Notes: generated by a model from the sequence alone, not told the origin. Counted from the stretch's first letter, positions 1 through 7,570 are shown. The stretch: 8,896 bases of DNA from CALMEC01 sp031372145 (GCA_031372145.1 JANMKR010000119.1:1-8896), one strand, 5' to 3'. Made by a program: numbers and translations.

Positions 1-1418
1 CCCACCACCGCGTCGACATCACCGACGAGGCGCTGCACGCTGCCGCGACCCTCGCCGACCGCTACATCGCCGACCGGTTCCTGCCCGACAAGGCCATCGA
101 CCTGATCGACGAGGCCGCGTCGCGCATGCGCATCAAGACGATGACCGCGCCGCCCAGCTACCGCGAGCTCGAGGACGAGATCGACACGGTGCGTCGTGAG
201 AAGGAAGCCGCCATCGAGAACCAGGAGTTCGAGAAGGCCGCCAACCTGCGCGACAAGGAACGCCGCCTGACCAACTCCAAGCGCGAGGCCGAAGAGGCGT
301 GGCGCAACGACGAGGACGGACCGCGTCCGGCCATCGGCGAGGAGGAGATCGCCGAGATCGTCTCGATGTGGACGGGCATCCCGGTCGTCAAGCTGACCGA
401 GGCCGAGACCCAGAAGCTCCTGCGGATGGAAGACGAGCTGCACAAGCGCGTCATCGGCCAGCAGCCGGCCATCGCAGCGGTCTCCCGCGCGATCCGTCGA
501 GCACGCGCCGGCATCAAGGACCCCAAGCGGCCAGCCGGTTCGTTCATCTTCCTCGGCCCCTCAGGAGTCGGCAAGACCGAGCTGGCCCGCACGCTCGCCG
601 AGTTCTTGTTCGGTGACGAGAGCGCGCTCATCCAGATCGACATGTCCGAGTACATGGAGAAGCACTCCGTGTCGCGGCTGGTCGGCTCGCCTCCCGGCTA
701 CATCGGGTATGACGAGGGCGGTCAGCTCACCGAGATGGTGCGCCGCAAGCCGTACTCGGTCGTCCTGCTGGACGAAGTCGAGAAGGCCCACCCCGAGGTG
801 TTCAACATCCTCCTGCAGATCCTGGAGGACGGTCGCCTGACCGACTCACAGGGCCGTTCGGTCGACTTCCGCAACGCGATCGTGATCATGACCTCCAACA
901 TCGGGGCCGCCACGATCTCGCGCAACACGCCGCTGGGCTTCTCGGTGTCTGACGACGCGGGTCTCAGCTACGACGACATGAAGTCCAAGATCATGGGCGA
1001 GCTCAAGCGGGTGTTCCGTCCTGAGTTGATCAACCGCATCGACGAGGTCATCGTCTTCCACAAGCTGACCAAGGAGCAGATCACCGAGGTCGTCGACCTG
1101 CTGATGATCCGCCTGCAGAAGCAGCTTGCGGACCGTGGTGTCTCGTTGCAGCTCACCGACGATGCCAAGGATCTGCTGGTCGAGCAGGGCTACGATCCCA
1201 CCATGGGAGCACGGCCGCTGCGTCGGGCGATTCAGCGTCTGATCGAGGATCGCCTCGCGGACGAGGTGCTGGGTGGCAACCTGCCCGAAGGCGCGACGAT
1301 CCTGGTCGATCGCGAAGGCGACGAGATGCAGTTCACGGTGCGCGAGCCGGAGCCGGACGTGGTCGGAGCGACCGCCGCGCCCGCCGGTGGCGACGAGTCA
1401 GCCGCCGACGAATCGTAG
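1..1418 (+). CDS. clpC: ATP-dependent Clp protease ATP-binding subunit ClpC (3' part, 5' end outside window)
   Basis: This is the C-terminal half of a ClpC-type AAA+ unfoldase, which feeds proteins to the ClpP peptidase in the cytoplasm. The frame is open from base 3, so the ATG at 126 is internal. Counting from that Met, the end of the D1 small domain (upstream residues ending LIDEAASR) is followed by a UVR-like coiled coil at about 25-48. D2 has Walker A GPSGVGKT at 144-151, pore loop GYIGYDEGG near 191-199 and Walker B VVLLDE at 212-217. It continues with sensor-1 TSN at 256-258, arginine finger in NRID at 303-306 and sensor-2 GARPLRR at 361-367. LGF at 270-272 sits where ClpC proteins carry the ClpP-docking tripeptide, so it probably works with ClpP. 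The UVR segment argues for ClpC over ClpB or ClpA. The last 25 residues form an acidic, Ala-rich tail, as in other actinobacterial ClpC. The TAG at 1416 is followed at once by a GC hairpin. Confidence 0.97.
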   Translation, partial: HHRVDITDEALHAAATLADRYIADRFLPDKAIDLIDEAASRMRIKTMTAPPSYRELEDEIDTVRREKEAAIENQEFEKAANLRDKERRLTNSKREAEEAWRNDEDGPRPAIGEEEIAEIVSMWTGIPVVKLTEAETQKLLRMEDELHKRVIGQQPAIAAVSRAIRRARAGIKDPKRPAGSFIFLGPSGVGKTELARTLAEFLFGDESALIQIDMSEYMEKHSVSRLVGSPPGYIGYDEGGQLTEMVRRKPYSVVLLDEVEKAHPEVFNILLQILEDGRLTDSQGRSVDFRNAIVIMTSNIGAATISRNTPLGFSVSDDAGLSYDDMKSKIMGELKRVFRPELINRIDEVIVFHKLTKEQITEVVDLLMIRLQKQLADRGVSLQLTDDAKDLLVEQGYDPTMGARPLRRAIQRLIEDRLADEVLGGNLPEGATILVDREGDEMQFTVREPEPDVVGATAAPAGGDESAADES

Positions 1419-1419
1419 T

Positions 1420-1437
1420 GTCGGCCGTCCGGCCGAC
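1420..1437 (+). terminator. GC hairpin directly after clpC stop
   Basis: GTCGGCC-GTCC-GGCCGAC is a perfect 7-bp stem with a 4-nt loop, starting 2 nt after the clpC stop codon. No T-run follows. It could be a T-less terminator of the kind proposed in actinobacteria, or an mRNA 3'-end stabiliser. Its activity is inferred from structure only. Confidence 0.45.
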
Positions 1438-1508
1438 CGGTAAAGGGAACTCAGTGCCCGCTTTCGCAAGTACGACCACGTCTCCCGGCTGCAAACCGTC
1501 GCCAGGCG

Positions 1509-2984
<1,476 letters not shown>

Positions 2985-3008
2985 CGTCGTGGTTCTGCCC
3001 ATCTGCCT

Positions 3009-3015
3009 GGAGGAG
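3009..3015 (+). promoter_or_regulatory. Strong Shine-Dalgarno of carD
   Basis: GGAGGAG ends 4 nt before the TTG at 3020 (6 nt from its GGAGG core). This nearly ideal ribosome-binding site fixes the TTG as the carD start, with no competing ATG nearby. A strong SD may offset the weak TTG codon. Confidence 0.85.
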
Positions 3016-3019
3016 AAAA

Positions 3020-3556
3020 TTGCCCGCGTACAAAGTCGGAGACAAAGTCGTCTACCCACACCATGGCGCCGGCAAGATCGTCAAGAAGGACAAGAAGGAG
3101 GTCCTCGGGCAGCAGCGTGAGTACCTGACGATCCAGATCCTCTACAACGAGATGACGGTCGAAGTCCCGTCCGACAGCGCCGACCGCGCGGGGCTGCGCA
3201 AGGTCATCGCCGAGGAGACCGTGGCCGAGGTCATCGCCGTCCTCAACGACGACGGTTCGTCGATGCCCAAGAACTGGAACCGCCGGTTCAAGCACAACCG
3301 CGACAAGATCAAGACCGGCGACATCTTCGAGCTGGCCGAGGTCGTCCGCAACCTCTCCATCCGTGAACTCGACAAGGGGTTGTCCACGGGCGAGAAGCAG
3401 ATGTTCGGCCGTGCCAAGAAGATCCTGGCGAGCGAGCTGATGTACGCGCGCGACATGGGCGAGGACGAGGCCACCGAATTCCTCGAAGAGCTGCTCAACG
3501 ACGTTTCGCACACCCGGGTCGCGTGTCCCGACCGCGACGAGGTCCTGATCGACTGA
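3020..3556 (+). CDS. carD: CarD family transcriptional regulator
   Basis: CarD binds the RNA polymerase beta subunit and the upstream edge of the promoter bubble, stabilising open complexes, notably at rRNA promoters; it is essential in mycobacteria. The 178-residue product begins with the Tudor-like RNAP-interacting domain (VGDKVVYPHHGAGKI at 6-20, through about residue 55). A helical DNA-binding domain follows, with NWNRRFKHNRDKIKTGD at 85-101. W86 matches the conserved Trp that wedges into the promoter bubble in mycobacterial CarD. Helices with LSTGEKQMFGRAKKIL at 121-136 are typical. The last 15 or so residues (SHTRVACPDRDEVLID) extend past the usual end of about 162. It starts at TTG 3020 behind a strong SD, 35 bp after radA, so the two are probably cotranscribed. 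Confidence 0.96.
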   Translation: MPAYKVGDKVVYPHHGAGKIVKKDKKEVLGQQREYLTIQILYNEMTVEVPSDSADRAGLRKVIAEETVAEVIAVLNDDGSSMPKNWNRRFKHNRDKIKTGDIFELAEVVRNLSIRELDKGLSTGEKQMFGRAKKILASELMYARDMGEDEATEFLEELLNDVSHTRVACPDRDEVLID

Positions 3557-3580
3557 CAGCTGCATGGCGTTGCCGGGTGG

Positions 3581-3611
3581 TTGCGGAAAATCAGGCGGAC
3601 GAGAGTAACCT
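3581..3611 (+). promoter_or_regulatory. Candidate promoter upstream of PIN/TRAM gene
   Basis: TTGCGG at 3581-3586 and TAACCT at 3606-3611 resemble -35 and -10 boxes, with a long 19-nt spacer. They lie in the 144-bp gap after carD, the largest gap in this cluster between intact genes apart from the clpC-radA spacer. Transcription would begin near 3618, just ahead of ATG 3621. This is inferred from motif match only. Confidence 0.35.
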
Positions 3612-3620
3612 AGGACGTTG

Positions 3621-3719
3621 ATGGCACGGCTGGCATCACCGAGACGCATGTCGCGGGCCATGTCCGTGTCGCCCCTCCCGTTCACTCCGCGTTCAGGCCG
3701 GTGTCGATGGTTCTCGTGA
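3621..3719 (+). CDS. Possible 32-residue leader ORF coupled to PIN/TRAM gene
   Basis: ATG 3621 opens a 32-codon frame ending in the TGA at 3717-3719. That stop overlaps the in-frame GTG at 3716-3718 of the next gene as GTGA, a classic translational-coupling arrangement. The ATG lies 9 nt after a TAACCT box, so the message would be nearly leaderless. The peptide is Arg/Ser/Pro-rich and matches nothing I recognise. It may be a leader peptide or chance. Confidence 0.22.
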   Translation: MARLASPRRMSRAMSVSPLPFTPRSGRCRWFS

Positions 3720-4789
3720 GTCGCATCGTGTTGGCGATCCTGCTGGGCCTCGGCGCCTGGCAGGGCGGCGCCAGCCTGCTGCCCAAGGAGTGGGACGGGC
3801 TGCCACGCTACGGCGCGTGGGTCGGGGTCGTGGTGGTCGCCATGGGCATCGGCTACCTCGTCGGCGGCGTGTTGGGACGGTGGCTTGCGGAGCGCATGAA
3901 GGCGTTGGAACGCGCTGCCGATCGACGGCCCGCGGCCGAGCTCGTCGTCGCGTCGCTGGCCCTCGTGATCGGCCTTCTCGTGGCGCTCTTGGCGGGGTTG
4001 CTCGTCGCGCAGCTGCCTGGGATCGGCATCTACCTCGCGATCGTGGTGGCGCTCGTCATCGCGTACGTGTTCAGCCGGATCGGCGCGCGCAAGCACGTCG
4101 ACATCCTGCGTCTCGTCGGCATCCGTCCCCGTCAGCAGCTGCCGCCGGTGCCGCCGCGGGTGATCGATACCAGTGCCATCATCGACGGGCGGCTCGTGGA
4201 TGTCGTCAAGACCAAGTTCCTGTCGGGGCAGATCGTGGTGCCGACGTTCGTGTTGGACGAACTGCAGCGCGTGGCGGACTCGAGTGATCCGCTCAAGCGC
4301 GCGCGCGGGCGCCGCGGACTCGAGCTCGTCGAGGAGCTCAAGGCCAGCGCCAACGGCGGCTTCTCGGTGCGTGAGCGCGACTACGAGGAACTCGAAGGGG
4401 TCGACAGCAAGCTGGTGCGCCTGGCGCAGGAGATGGGCGCCGAGATCGTCACGACCGACTTCAACCTCAACAAGGTCGCGTCGATCCAGGGCGTCGTCGT
4501 GCTCAACCTCAACGACCTTGCCAATGCGCTCAAGCCGGCGGTGCTGCCCGGCGAGGCGATGAAGGTCAAGATCATTCGTGAGGGGCGCGAGAACGAGAAG
4601 GGCATCGGTTACCTGGCGGACGGAACGATGATCGTGGTCGAGGGCGGCAAGGGCCTGGTCGGCCAGGAGGTCGACGTCGAGGTCACGAGCGTGTTGCAGT
4701 CGTCGTCGGGCAAGATGATCTTCACGAAAGCCGCGGCCAACGGCACGTCAGCCGCCGCGGCGCCGACCGAGGCGCGCAATCAGGCTTGA
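3701..4789 (+). CDS. Membrane-anchored PIN/TRAM domain protein (YacL-like predicted RNase)
   Basis: This 362-residue protein has four predicted N-terminal membrane helices (about 8-26, 38-60, 80-103 and 108-127). A cytoplasmic PIN nuclease domain (about 153-270) and a TRAM RNA-binding domain (about 283-345) follow. Likely PIN metal-binding acids are D156 (VIDTSAIIDGR), E187 (VLDELQRVAD), D235 (DSKLVRLA) and D253 (TTDFNLNKVA). In the family this architecture predicts a membrane-tethered ribonuclease; the substrate is not known to me. YacL sits between disA and ispD in Bacillus, so the place next to carD fits. GTG 3701 gives the longest form. ATG 3707 and GTG 3716 are alternatives, and 3716 best matches YacL-type N-termini and overlaps an upstream stop. 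The Ala-rich C-terminus runs 11 nt into the proposed start of the next frame. Confidence 0.92.
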   Translation: MSMVLVSRIVLAILLGLGAWQGGASLLPKEWDGLPRYGAWVGVVVVAMGIGYLVGGVLGRWLAERMKALERAADRRPAAELVVASLALVIGLLVALLAGLLVAQLPGIGIYLAIVVALVIAYVFSRIGARKHVDILRLVGIRPRQQLPPVPPRVIDTSAIIDGRLVDVVKTKFLSGQIVVPTFVLDELQRVADSSDPLKRARGRRGLELVEELKASANGGFSVRERDYEELEGVDSKLVRLAQEMGAEIVTTDFNLNKVASIQGVVVLNLNDLANALKPAVLPGEAMKVKIIREGRENEKGIGYLADGTMIVVEGGKGLVGQEVDVEVTSVLQSSSGKMIFTKAAANGTSAAAAPTEARNQA

Positions 4790-5231
4790 CCACGTCCAGC
4801 TGGCAGCGCCGGAGGGGTGCGAGCAGGCTGCACGCGAGTACTACGGGGTACTGCTGGGCCTGAGCGAGGTCACCAAACCCGGTGCGCTGCGCGGCGGGGG
4901 TGGCGTGTGGTTTGCGCTGGAGCAGGGTCAGCTGCACATCGGCGTCGACCCCAACTTCCGTCCTGCGGGCAAGGCCCATCCCGCGCTCGTGGTCACGCCT
5001 GACCAGCTCGCGGTGCTGGCGGTACGGCTGGCGGCGGCGGGATACCCGGTCGAGCACGACGAACGTGTCGAGGGCGTCATCCGGTTCTTCACGAGCGACC
5101 CATGGGGCAATCGCCTGGAGCTGGCCGCGCCGCGCCCGCGCGTCACGGCCCGTCGCCTCGTCGGCGGCGTCGGCCGCAGTACCGCAGCGCGTAACCGTTC
5201 GCGCCGCCCGCCCCCACGCCGCCGAGTCTGA
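4779..5231 (+). CDS. VOC (glyoxalase/bleomycin-resistance fold) family protein, no canonical start codon
   Basis: The frame reads as a small metal-dependent VOC protein. It opens IRLDHVQLAAPEG, continues through QLHIGVDPNF, and closes with DPWGNRLELAAP, the family's usual last strand. Likely metal ligands are H5, H53 or H67 and E114, counted from the ATC at 4779. Two beta-alpha-beta-beta-beta modules span residues 1-116, the normal VOC length. A basic tail of about 34 residues then follows, which is unusual. There is no ATG, GTG or TTG between the upstream stop at 4716 and GTG 4905, and starting at 4905 would remove a third of the fold. ATC 4779 has GAGG 6 nt upstream and overlaps the PIN/TRAM stop by 11 nt, so coupled initiation at a rare ATC is possible. 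A point change or sequencing error is the alternative. The substrate is unknown. Confidence 0.75.
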   Translation: MRLDHVQLAAPEGCEQAAREYYGVLLGLSEVTKPGALRGGGGVWFALEQGQLHIGVDPNFRPAGKAHPALVVTPDQLAVLAVRLAAAGYPVEHDERVEGVIRFFTSDPWGNRLELAAPRPRVTARRLVGGVGRSTAARNRSRRPPPRRRV

Positions 5232-5246
5232 GGGCCTCACGGCCCT
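5231..5246 (+). terminator. GC hairpin at VOC gene stop
   Basis: AGGGCC-TCAC-GGCCCT is a perfect 6-bp stem with a 4-nt loop, beginning on the last base of the VOC stop codon. No T-run follows. It mirrors the hairpin after clpC and may end the plus-strand cluster transcript. Confidence 0.4.
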
Positions 5247-5325
5247 GCGACCTCGGCGCCCCCTTATCCAGGGCCGCCGCCGACCACCCCACGATCGACG
5301 CAAGCGCCAGTTTCAGATGACGATC

Positions 5326-5338
5326 GGTGCCCGGCGCC
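5326..5338. repeat. Degenerate GGTGCC-C-GGCGCC palindrome
   Basis: GGTGCCCGGCGCC differs by one base from the core of the two full repeats downstream. Its flanks do not match theirs, so it may be a worn third copy or chance in GC-rich DNA. Confidence 0.2.
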
Positions 5339-5456
5339 AGACGACACTTTCGGCCGCTTTTTTCTCACTTTTTACGAGAATATGGCTCGTGGCCACCGGG
5401 GCCTCAAAACTGCTGTGACCGCTCTCTACGAAAAGGTTCTCAGGTCGTTGGCCCCA

Positions 5457-5495
5457 TGCAAAAGGTGCCCGGCACCATTTTTGCACGGAGCCTCG
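5457..5495. repeat. Palindromic repeat, copy 1
   Basis: TGCAAAAGGTGCC, a central C, then GGCACCATTTTTGCA make a near-perfect dyad with two extra bases in the right arm. CGGAGCCTCG follows, as in copy 2. RNA from either strand could fold a long stem with a CCCGG-type loop. The look is REP-like. Similar GGTGCC/GGCACC dyads are, to my recollection, common around transposase genes in actinobacteria, but no transposase is present. Confidence 0.75.
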
Positions 5496-5600
5496 CTCGG
5501 GCGGGTGATTCGGTGGGGTGCGTTGCGCATCTGGTTGTGCGATCGGAGCCGTGAACCGCTCTGAGTGCAGTCCGCGAAGAGGTTCCAGGGCGCCGTTCCG

Positions 5601-5637
5601 TGCAAAAGGTGCCCGGCACCATTTGCACGGAGCCTCG
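5601..5637. repeat. Palindromic repeat, copy 2
   Basis: This copy lies 144 bp from copy 1 in the same orientation. CCGTGCAAAAGGTGCC (5598-5613), a central C and GGCACCATTTGCACGG (5615-5630) pair as a 16-bp stem with one mismatch. Similarity to copy 1 extends weakly on both sides: an upstream CGAA-AGGTTC element and a downstream TCGGG-rich stretch. The repeated unit may therefore be about 100 bp. It sits just past the 3' end of the PIN relic. Confidence 0.78.
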
Positions 5638-5685
5638 TCTCGGGTGGACGATGACGGGGGTGGGCAGACGTTCGGGCCACGGCAA

Positions 5686-6083
5686 CGGTCGAAGGTCGAC
5701 GAAGCCCGCTGCGGTAAAGTCGCCGTCGAACGCGAGCGCCCGCCGGACCATCAGTGCCGCCATCACGTTCGAATCCCGTCACATCGACGACGGAGTACTC
5801 CCGTTCGTCATGTCGACGTAGCCATCGAAGCGTCGTGTCCTCCTGCCCGGCGTGACTGAGGTGACGGACACGCGTTGGGATCGCGCCAGACCGTCGAGGA
5901 ACGCGACCGCCGAACCATGCCCTGCGCGACGCCGCAGAAGCGTCCAGTCTCGCCTCGGACGGATGTGATCGGTCCTCACGAGCTGCGCGTCGCCACGGAC
6001 TGCGATGACGGCGGCGCATCCTCAGGATGTTGGTCACGCTGATTATAAGGGGCCACCCAGAACGACGTATCGACGAGGAGCAC
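5686..6083 (-). pseudogene. Decayed VapC-like PIN-domain toxin
   Basis: Read on the minus strand, four pieces in shifted frames make one PIN protein of about 132 codons, the usual VapC size. Piece A starts at GTG 6083: VLLVDTSFWVAPYNQRDQH, the PIN opening with the first catalytic Asp. Piece B (about 6012-5850) reads GDAQLVRTDHIRP, then DWTLLRRRAGHGSAVAFLDG. Piece C (about 5847-5765) reads TLRWLRRHDEREYSVVDVTG, with the conserved third acid. Piece D (about 5763-5686) reads MVRRALAFDGDFTAAGFVDL, the typical VapC end. Frames break near 6015, 5850 and 5764. The usual Glu before the TWTLL-like stretch is scrambled (RPRRDWTLL). A VapC normally pairs with an upstream VapB. The minus frame ending in TGA at 6096-6098 could be its remnant, but I cannot recognise an antitoxin in it. 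Confidence 0.72.
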
Positions 6084-6093
6084 GAGTAGACGA

Positions 6094-6455
6094 CGTCACG
6101 GCGAACGCTCCGACGGTTCGTTCTCTGTGAGCCGGGCCACCAAGAGCGAGCAGCGTTGTGACCGCACCGTCCAGGTCGCGATCTACAAGGTCATCATCCG
6201 GTTGCGTCACCTGGCGGAGCAACAAAACGAGACCGTCACCTTCCACTTTCCACCGGCCCCGCCGTGCGCGCAGGCGGCAACAACCGGCGGGACGTTCGAC
6301 CGTGCCCTCTCGTTGGCGACTGAAGGCGAACTCAGCAGGTCACGCTGCCGGACGACGGCGGGTCGGAGTTCTTGATCGGGACCACCGGTGACTTTCATGG
6401 CTCGATGCTCTCGATCAATGCGACGGGAACGGCCACCCTCAAGCTGAGGGCCTGA
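6094..6455 (+). pseudogene. Possible decayed fragment of a beta-rich secreted protein
   Basis: The plus-strand frame from 6094 reads DGSFSVSRATKSEQRCDRTV, then QVAIYKVI, and continues to about 6335. Spaced Cys and a VQVAIYK strand recall Ig-like repeats of actinobacterial surface proteins. After a frame change, the frame open from 6324 reads QQVTLPDDGGSEFLIGTTGD and then FHGSMLSINATGTATLKLRA, ending in the TGA at 6453. That second part has the alternating hydrophobic pattern and natural stop of a beta-sandwich C-terminus. The join near 6330 needs a one-base shift. No signal peptide or start remains. The family is not identified, and part overlaps the minus-strand region where a VapB would be expected. 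Confidence 0.3.
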
Positions 6456-6467
6456 CCCGGGAGCGGG

Positions 6468-7424
6468 CTATGGCTCGGGTGTCCCGCCGCCCAGGACGGT
6501 CGCGAACTTCGCGGTGTCGATGTTGCCGCCCGTCAGGATCACTCCGGCACGTGCGTCAGGCCGCTCCTGCAGCAATGCCGCCATCGCAGCCGCCCCCGCG
6601 CCTTCGGCGATGTTGTGGGTGGAGGCGAACAGGAGTCGCGCGGCCTCGGCGATCGCCGGATCGCTGACGGTGACGACCCGCTCAGCGCCGTCCAGGATGA
6701 TGTCCAGGGCGATCGGGTCTGGTGTGCGGGCGGTCACGCCGTCGGCGAACGACCGAGCCGAGTCCGTTTGCACGACCTTCCGCGCGGCGAACGACTGTGC
6801 GTACGCCGTCGCGCCTTCGGCGACGACACCCACGACTTGGGTGGCCAGGCCCAGCAGGTCGCGTACACCGATGACGCCGCAGATTCCGCTGCCAACGCCG
6901 ATCGGCACGTAGACGACGTCGAGGTCCGGGACGGCTGTGAACAGCTCGTACGCGTACGTCGCGACCCCGGTGACGAGGTCCGGATGAAACGACGGGACGT
7001 AGTCGAGTCCCCGTTCGCCGGCGAGGGTGTCCGCGATGCCACGCGCTTCGTCGAAGTCGTGGCCGGCTTCGACCAGCTCGGCCCCCAGCGCCCGCATGGC
7101 GGCGTTCTTCTCGACGGAGTTGCCGTGTGGCACGACGATCGTCGCGGCGATGCCCTCGCGTCCGGCGGCGAACGCGATGCTCTGCCCGTGGTTGCCGCGG
7201 GTCGCGCTGATGACGCCGCCGGTCTTCCCGGCCTGTCGGCGCCGACGCATATGGACCAGTCCGCCGCGCACTTTGAACGCCCCCACGGGCGTGTGGTTTT
7301 CGTGTTTGACCCACACCGGGCAGCCGGCGGCCTCCTCGAGCAGCGGCCAGCGGTACTGAGGTGTGGGGGCCATGGCCTCGGCGACGATCGCGCGGGCCGC
7401 ATGCAATTCGTCGAGCGTGAACAT
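6468..7424 (-). CDS. Threonine/serine dehydratase-like PLP-dependent enzyme (fold type II)
   Basis: The protein (318 residues from ATG 7424) is a fold-type II PLP enzyme of the threonine dehydratase group, which deaminates hydroxy-amino acids to keto acids. K51, in NHTPVGAFKVRGG, is the predicted Schiff-base lysine. SATRGNHGQS at about 73-82 is the substrate loop, GVGSGICG at about 176-183 the phosphate-binding glycine loop, and ILTGGNID at about 297-304 the C-terminal motif. There is no ACT regulatory domain, so it resembles catabolic rather than biosynthetic IlvA enzymes. HTPVGAFK in place of the more usual TGSFK suggests a side branch; hydroxyaspartate or hydroxyectoine-type substrates are alternatives. 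ATG 7424 has AGGTGGGG 8 nt upstream. GTG 7481 would add 19 residues, but the predicted transcript starts inside that codon. It follows the DUF72 gene on the same strand with its own promoter. Confidence 0.86.
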   Translation of the reverse strand: MFTLDELHAARAIVAEAMAPTPQYRWPLLEEAAGCPVWVKHENHTPVGAFKVRGGLVHMRRRRQAGKTGGVISATRGNHGQSIAFAAGREGIAATIVVPHGNSVEKNAAMRALGAELVEAGHDFDEARGIADTLAGERGLDYVPSFHPDLVTGVATYAYELFTAVPDLDVVYVPIGVGSGICGVIGVRDLLGLATQVVGVVAEGATAYAQSFAARKVVQTDSARSFADGVTARTPDPIALDIILDGAERVVTVSDPAIAEAARLLFASTHNIAEGAGAAAMAALLQERPDARAGVILTGGNIDTAKFATVLGGGTPEP

Positions 7425-7456
7425 CACGGTCGCCCCACCTGCCTCTCTGGCCTCGC

Positions 7457-7476
7457 TTGTGACAAATTTGGTGTCA
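7457..7476 (-). promoter_or_regulatory. Operator-like dyad at the dehydratase transcript start
   Basis: TGACA (7460-7464), a 7-bp spacer and TGTCA (7472-7476) form a dyad, and the left part extends to TTGTGACAA (7457-7465). It lies at about +1 to +20 of the predicted dehydratase transcript, a place suited to a repressor. TTGTGACAA recurs at 7550. No regulator gene is in the window. Confidence 0.4.
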
Positions 7477-7483
7477 AACACGG

Positions 7484-7492
7484 ATTAGACCA
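7484..7492 (-). promoter_or_regulatory. Extended -10 box of the dehydratase gene
   Basis: On the minus strand the bases read TGG-TCTAAT: a TGn extension followed by a hexamer matching TATAAT at five of six positions. No good -35 is seen 16-18 bp upstream, where a palindrome lies instead. Transcription would start near 7477, giving a leader of about 53 nt to ATG 7424. Confidence 0.5.
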
Positions 7493-7497
7493 AAACA

Positions 7498-7511
7498 CGT
7501 TTCGCGAAACG
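7498..7511. promoter_or_regulatory. 14-bp perfect palindrome CGTTTCGCGAAACG
   Basis: CGTTTCGCGAAACG is fully self-complementary and lies at about -22 to -35 of the predicted dehydratase promoter. A dimeric repressor (TetR- or LacI-type sites are often such dyads) bound here would block RNA polymerase. The binding protein is unknown. Confidence 0.5.
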
Positions 7512-7549
7512 GATCGCGCGAGTGGAAATGACCCTTCCCTCCGGAAAGT

Positions 7550-7558
7550 TTGTGACAA
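7550..7558. promoter_or_regulatory. Second TTGTGACAA site
   Basis: TTGTGACAA, an odd-length palindrome with arms TTGT/ACAA, repeats the site at 7457, 93 bp away. Both flank the dehydratase promoter, as expected for paired operators. The motif is short, so chance is possible. Confidence 0.35.
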
Positions 7559-7570
7559 TCTGCGTCGGCA

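Larger units (their letters stand above)
5232..6467. other. 1.2-kb stretch without intact genes (repeats and decayed genes)
   Basis: No frame on either strand has the codon use of the flanking genes for a full gene length. What can be recognised is two near-palindromic repeats, a PIN-toxin relic (minus strand, 5686-6083) and a beta-rich relic (plus strand, 6094-6455). From 5247 to 5456 I see only a T-rich patch (TTTTTTCTCACTTTTTA near 5358-5374) and one weaker palindrome. Open frames of 100-200 codons here are Arg-rich and read through the repeats, so I do not call them genes. Confidence 0.6.

Noticed and set aside
5457..5637. CRISPR array
   Set aside because: Only two repeat units exist, they are palindromic with a 144-bp period, and no cas gene is present.
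5763..5779. GTTCGAATC, resembling a tRNA T-loop
   Set aside because: The flanking five bases on each side do not pair, and no acceptor, D or anticodon arm fits. It lies inside the PIN relic.
5426..6037. A 203-codon minus-strand open frame
   Set aside because: It reads across both palindromic repeats (twice giving GAGHLLHG) and only its middle coincides with one frame of the PIN relic; it is a composite, not a gene.
6456..6479. Hairpin CCCGGGAGC/GCTCGGG as a convergent terminator after the dehydratase
   Set aside because: It needs a two-base bulge, overlaps the dehydratase stop codon and has no T-run; too weak to call.
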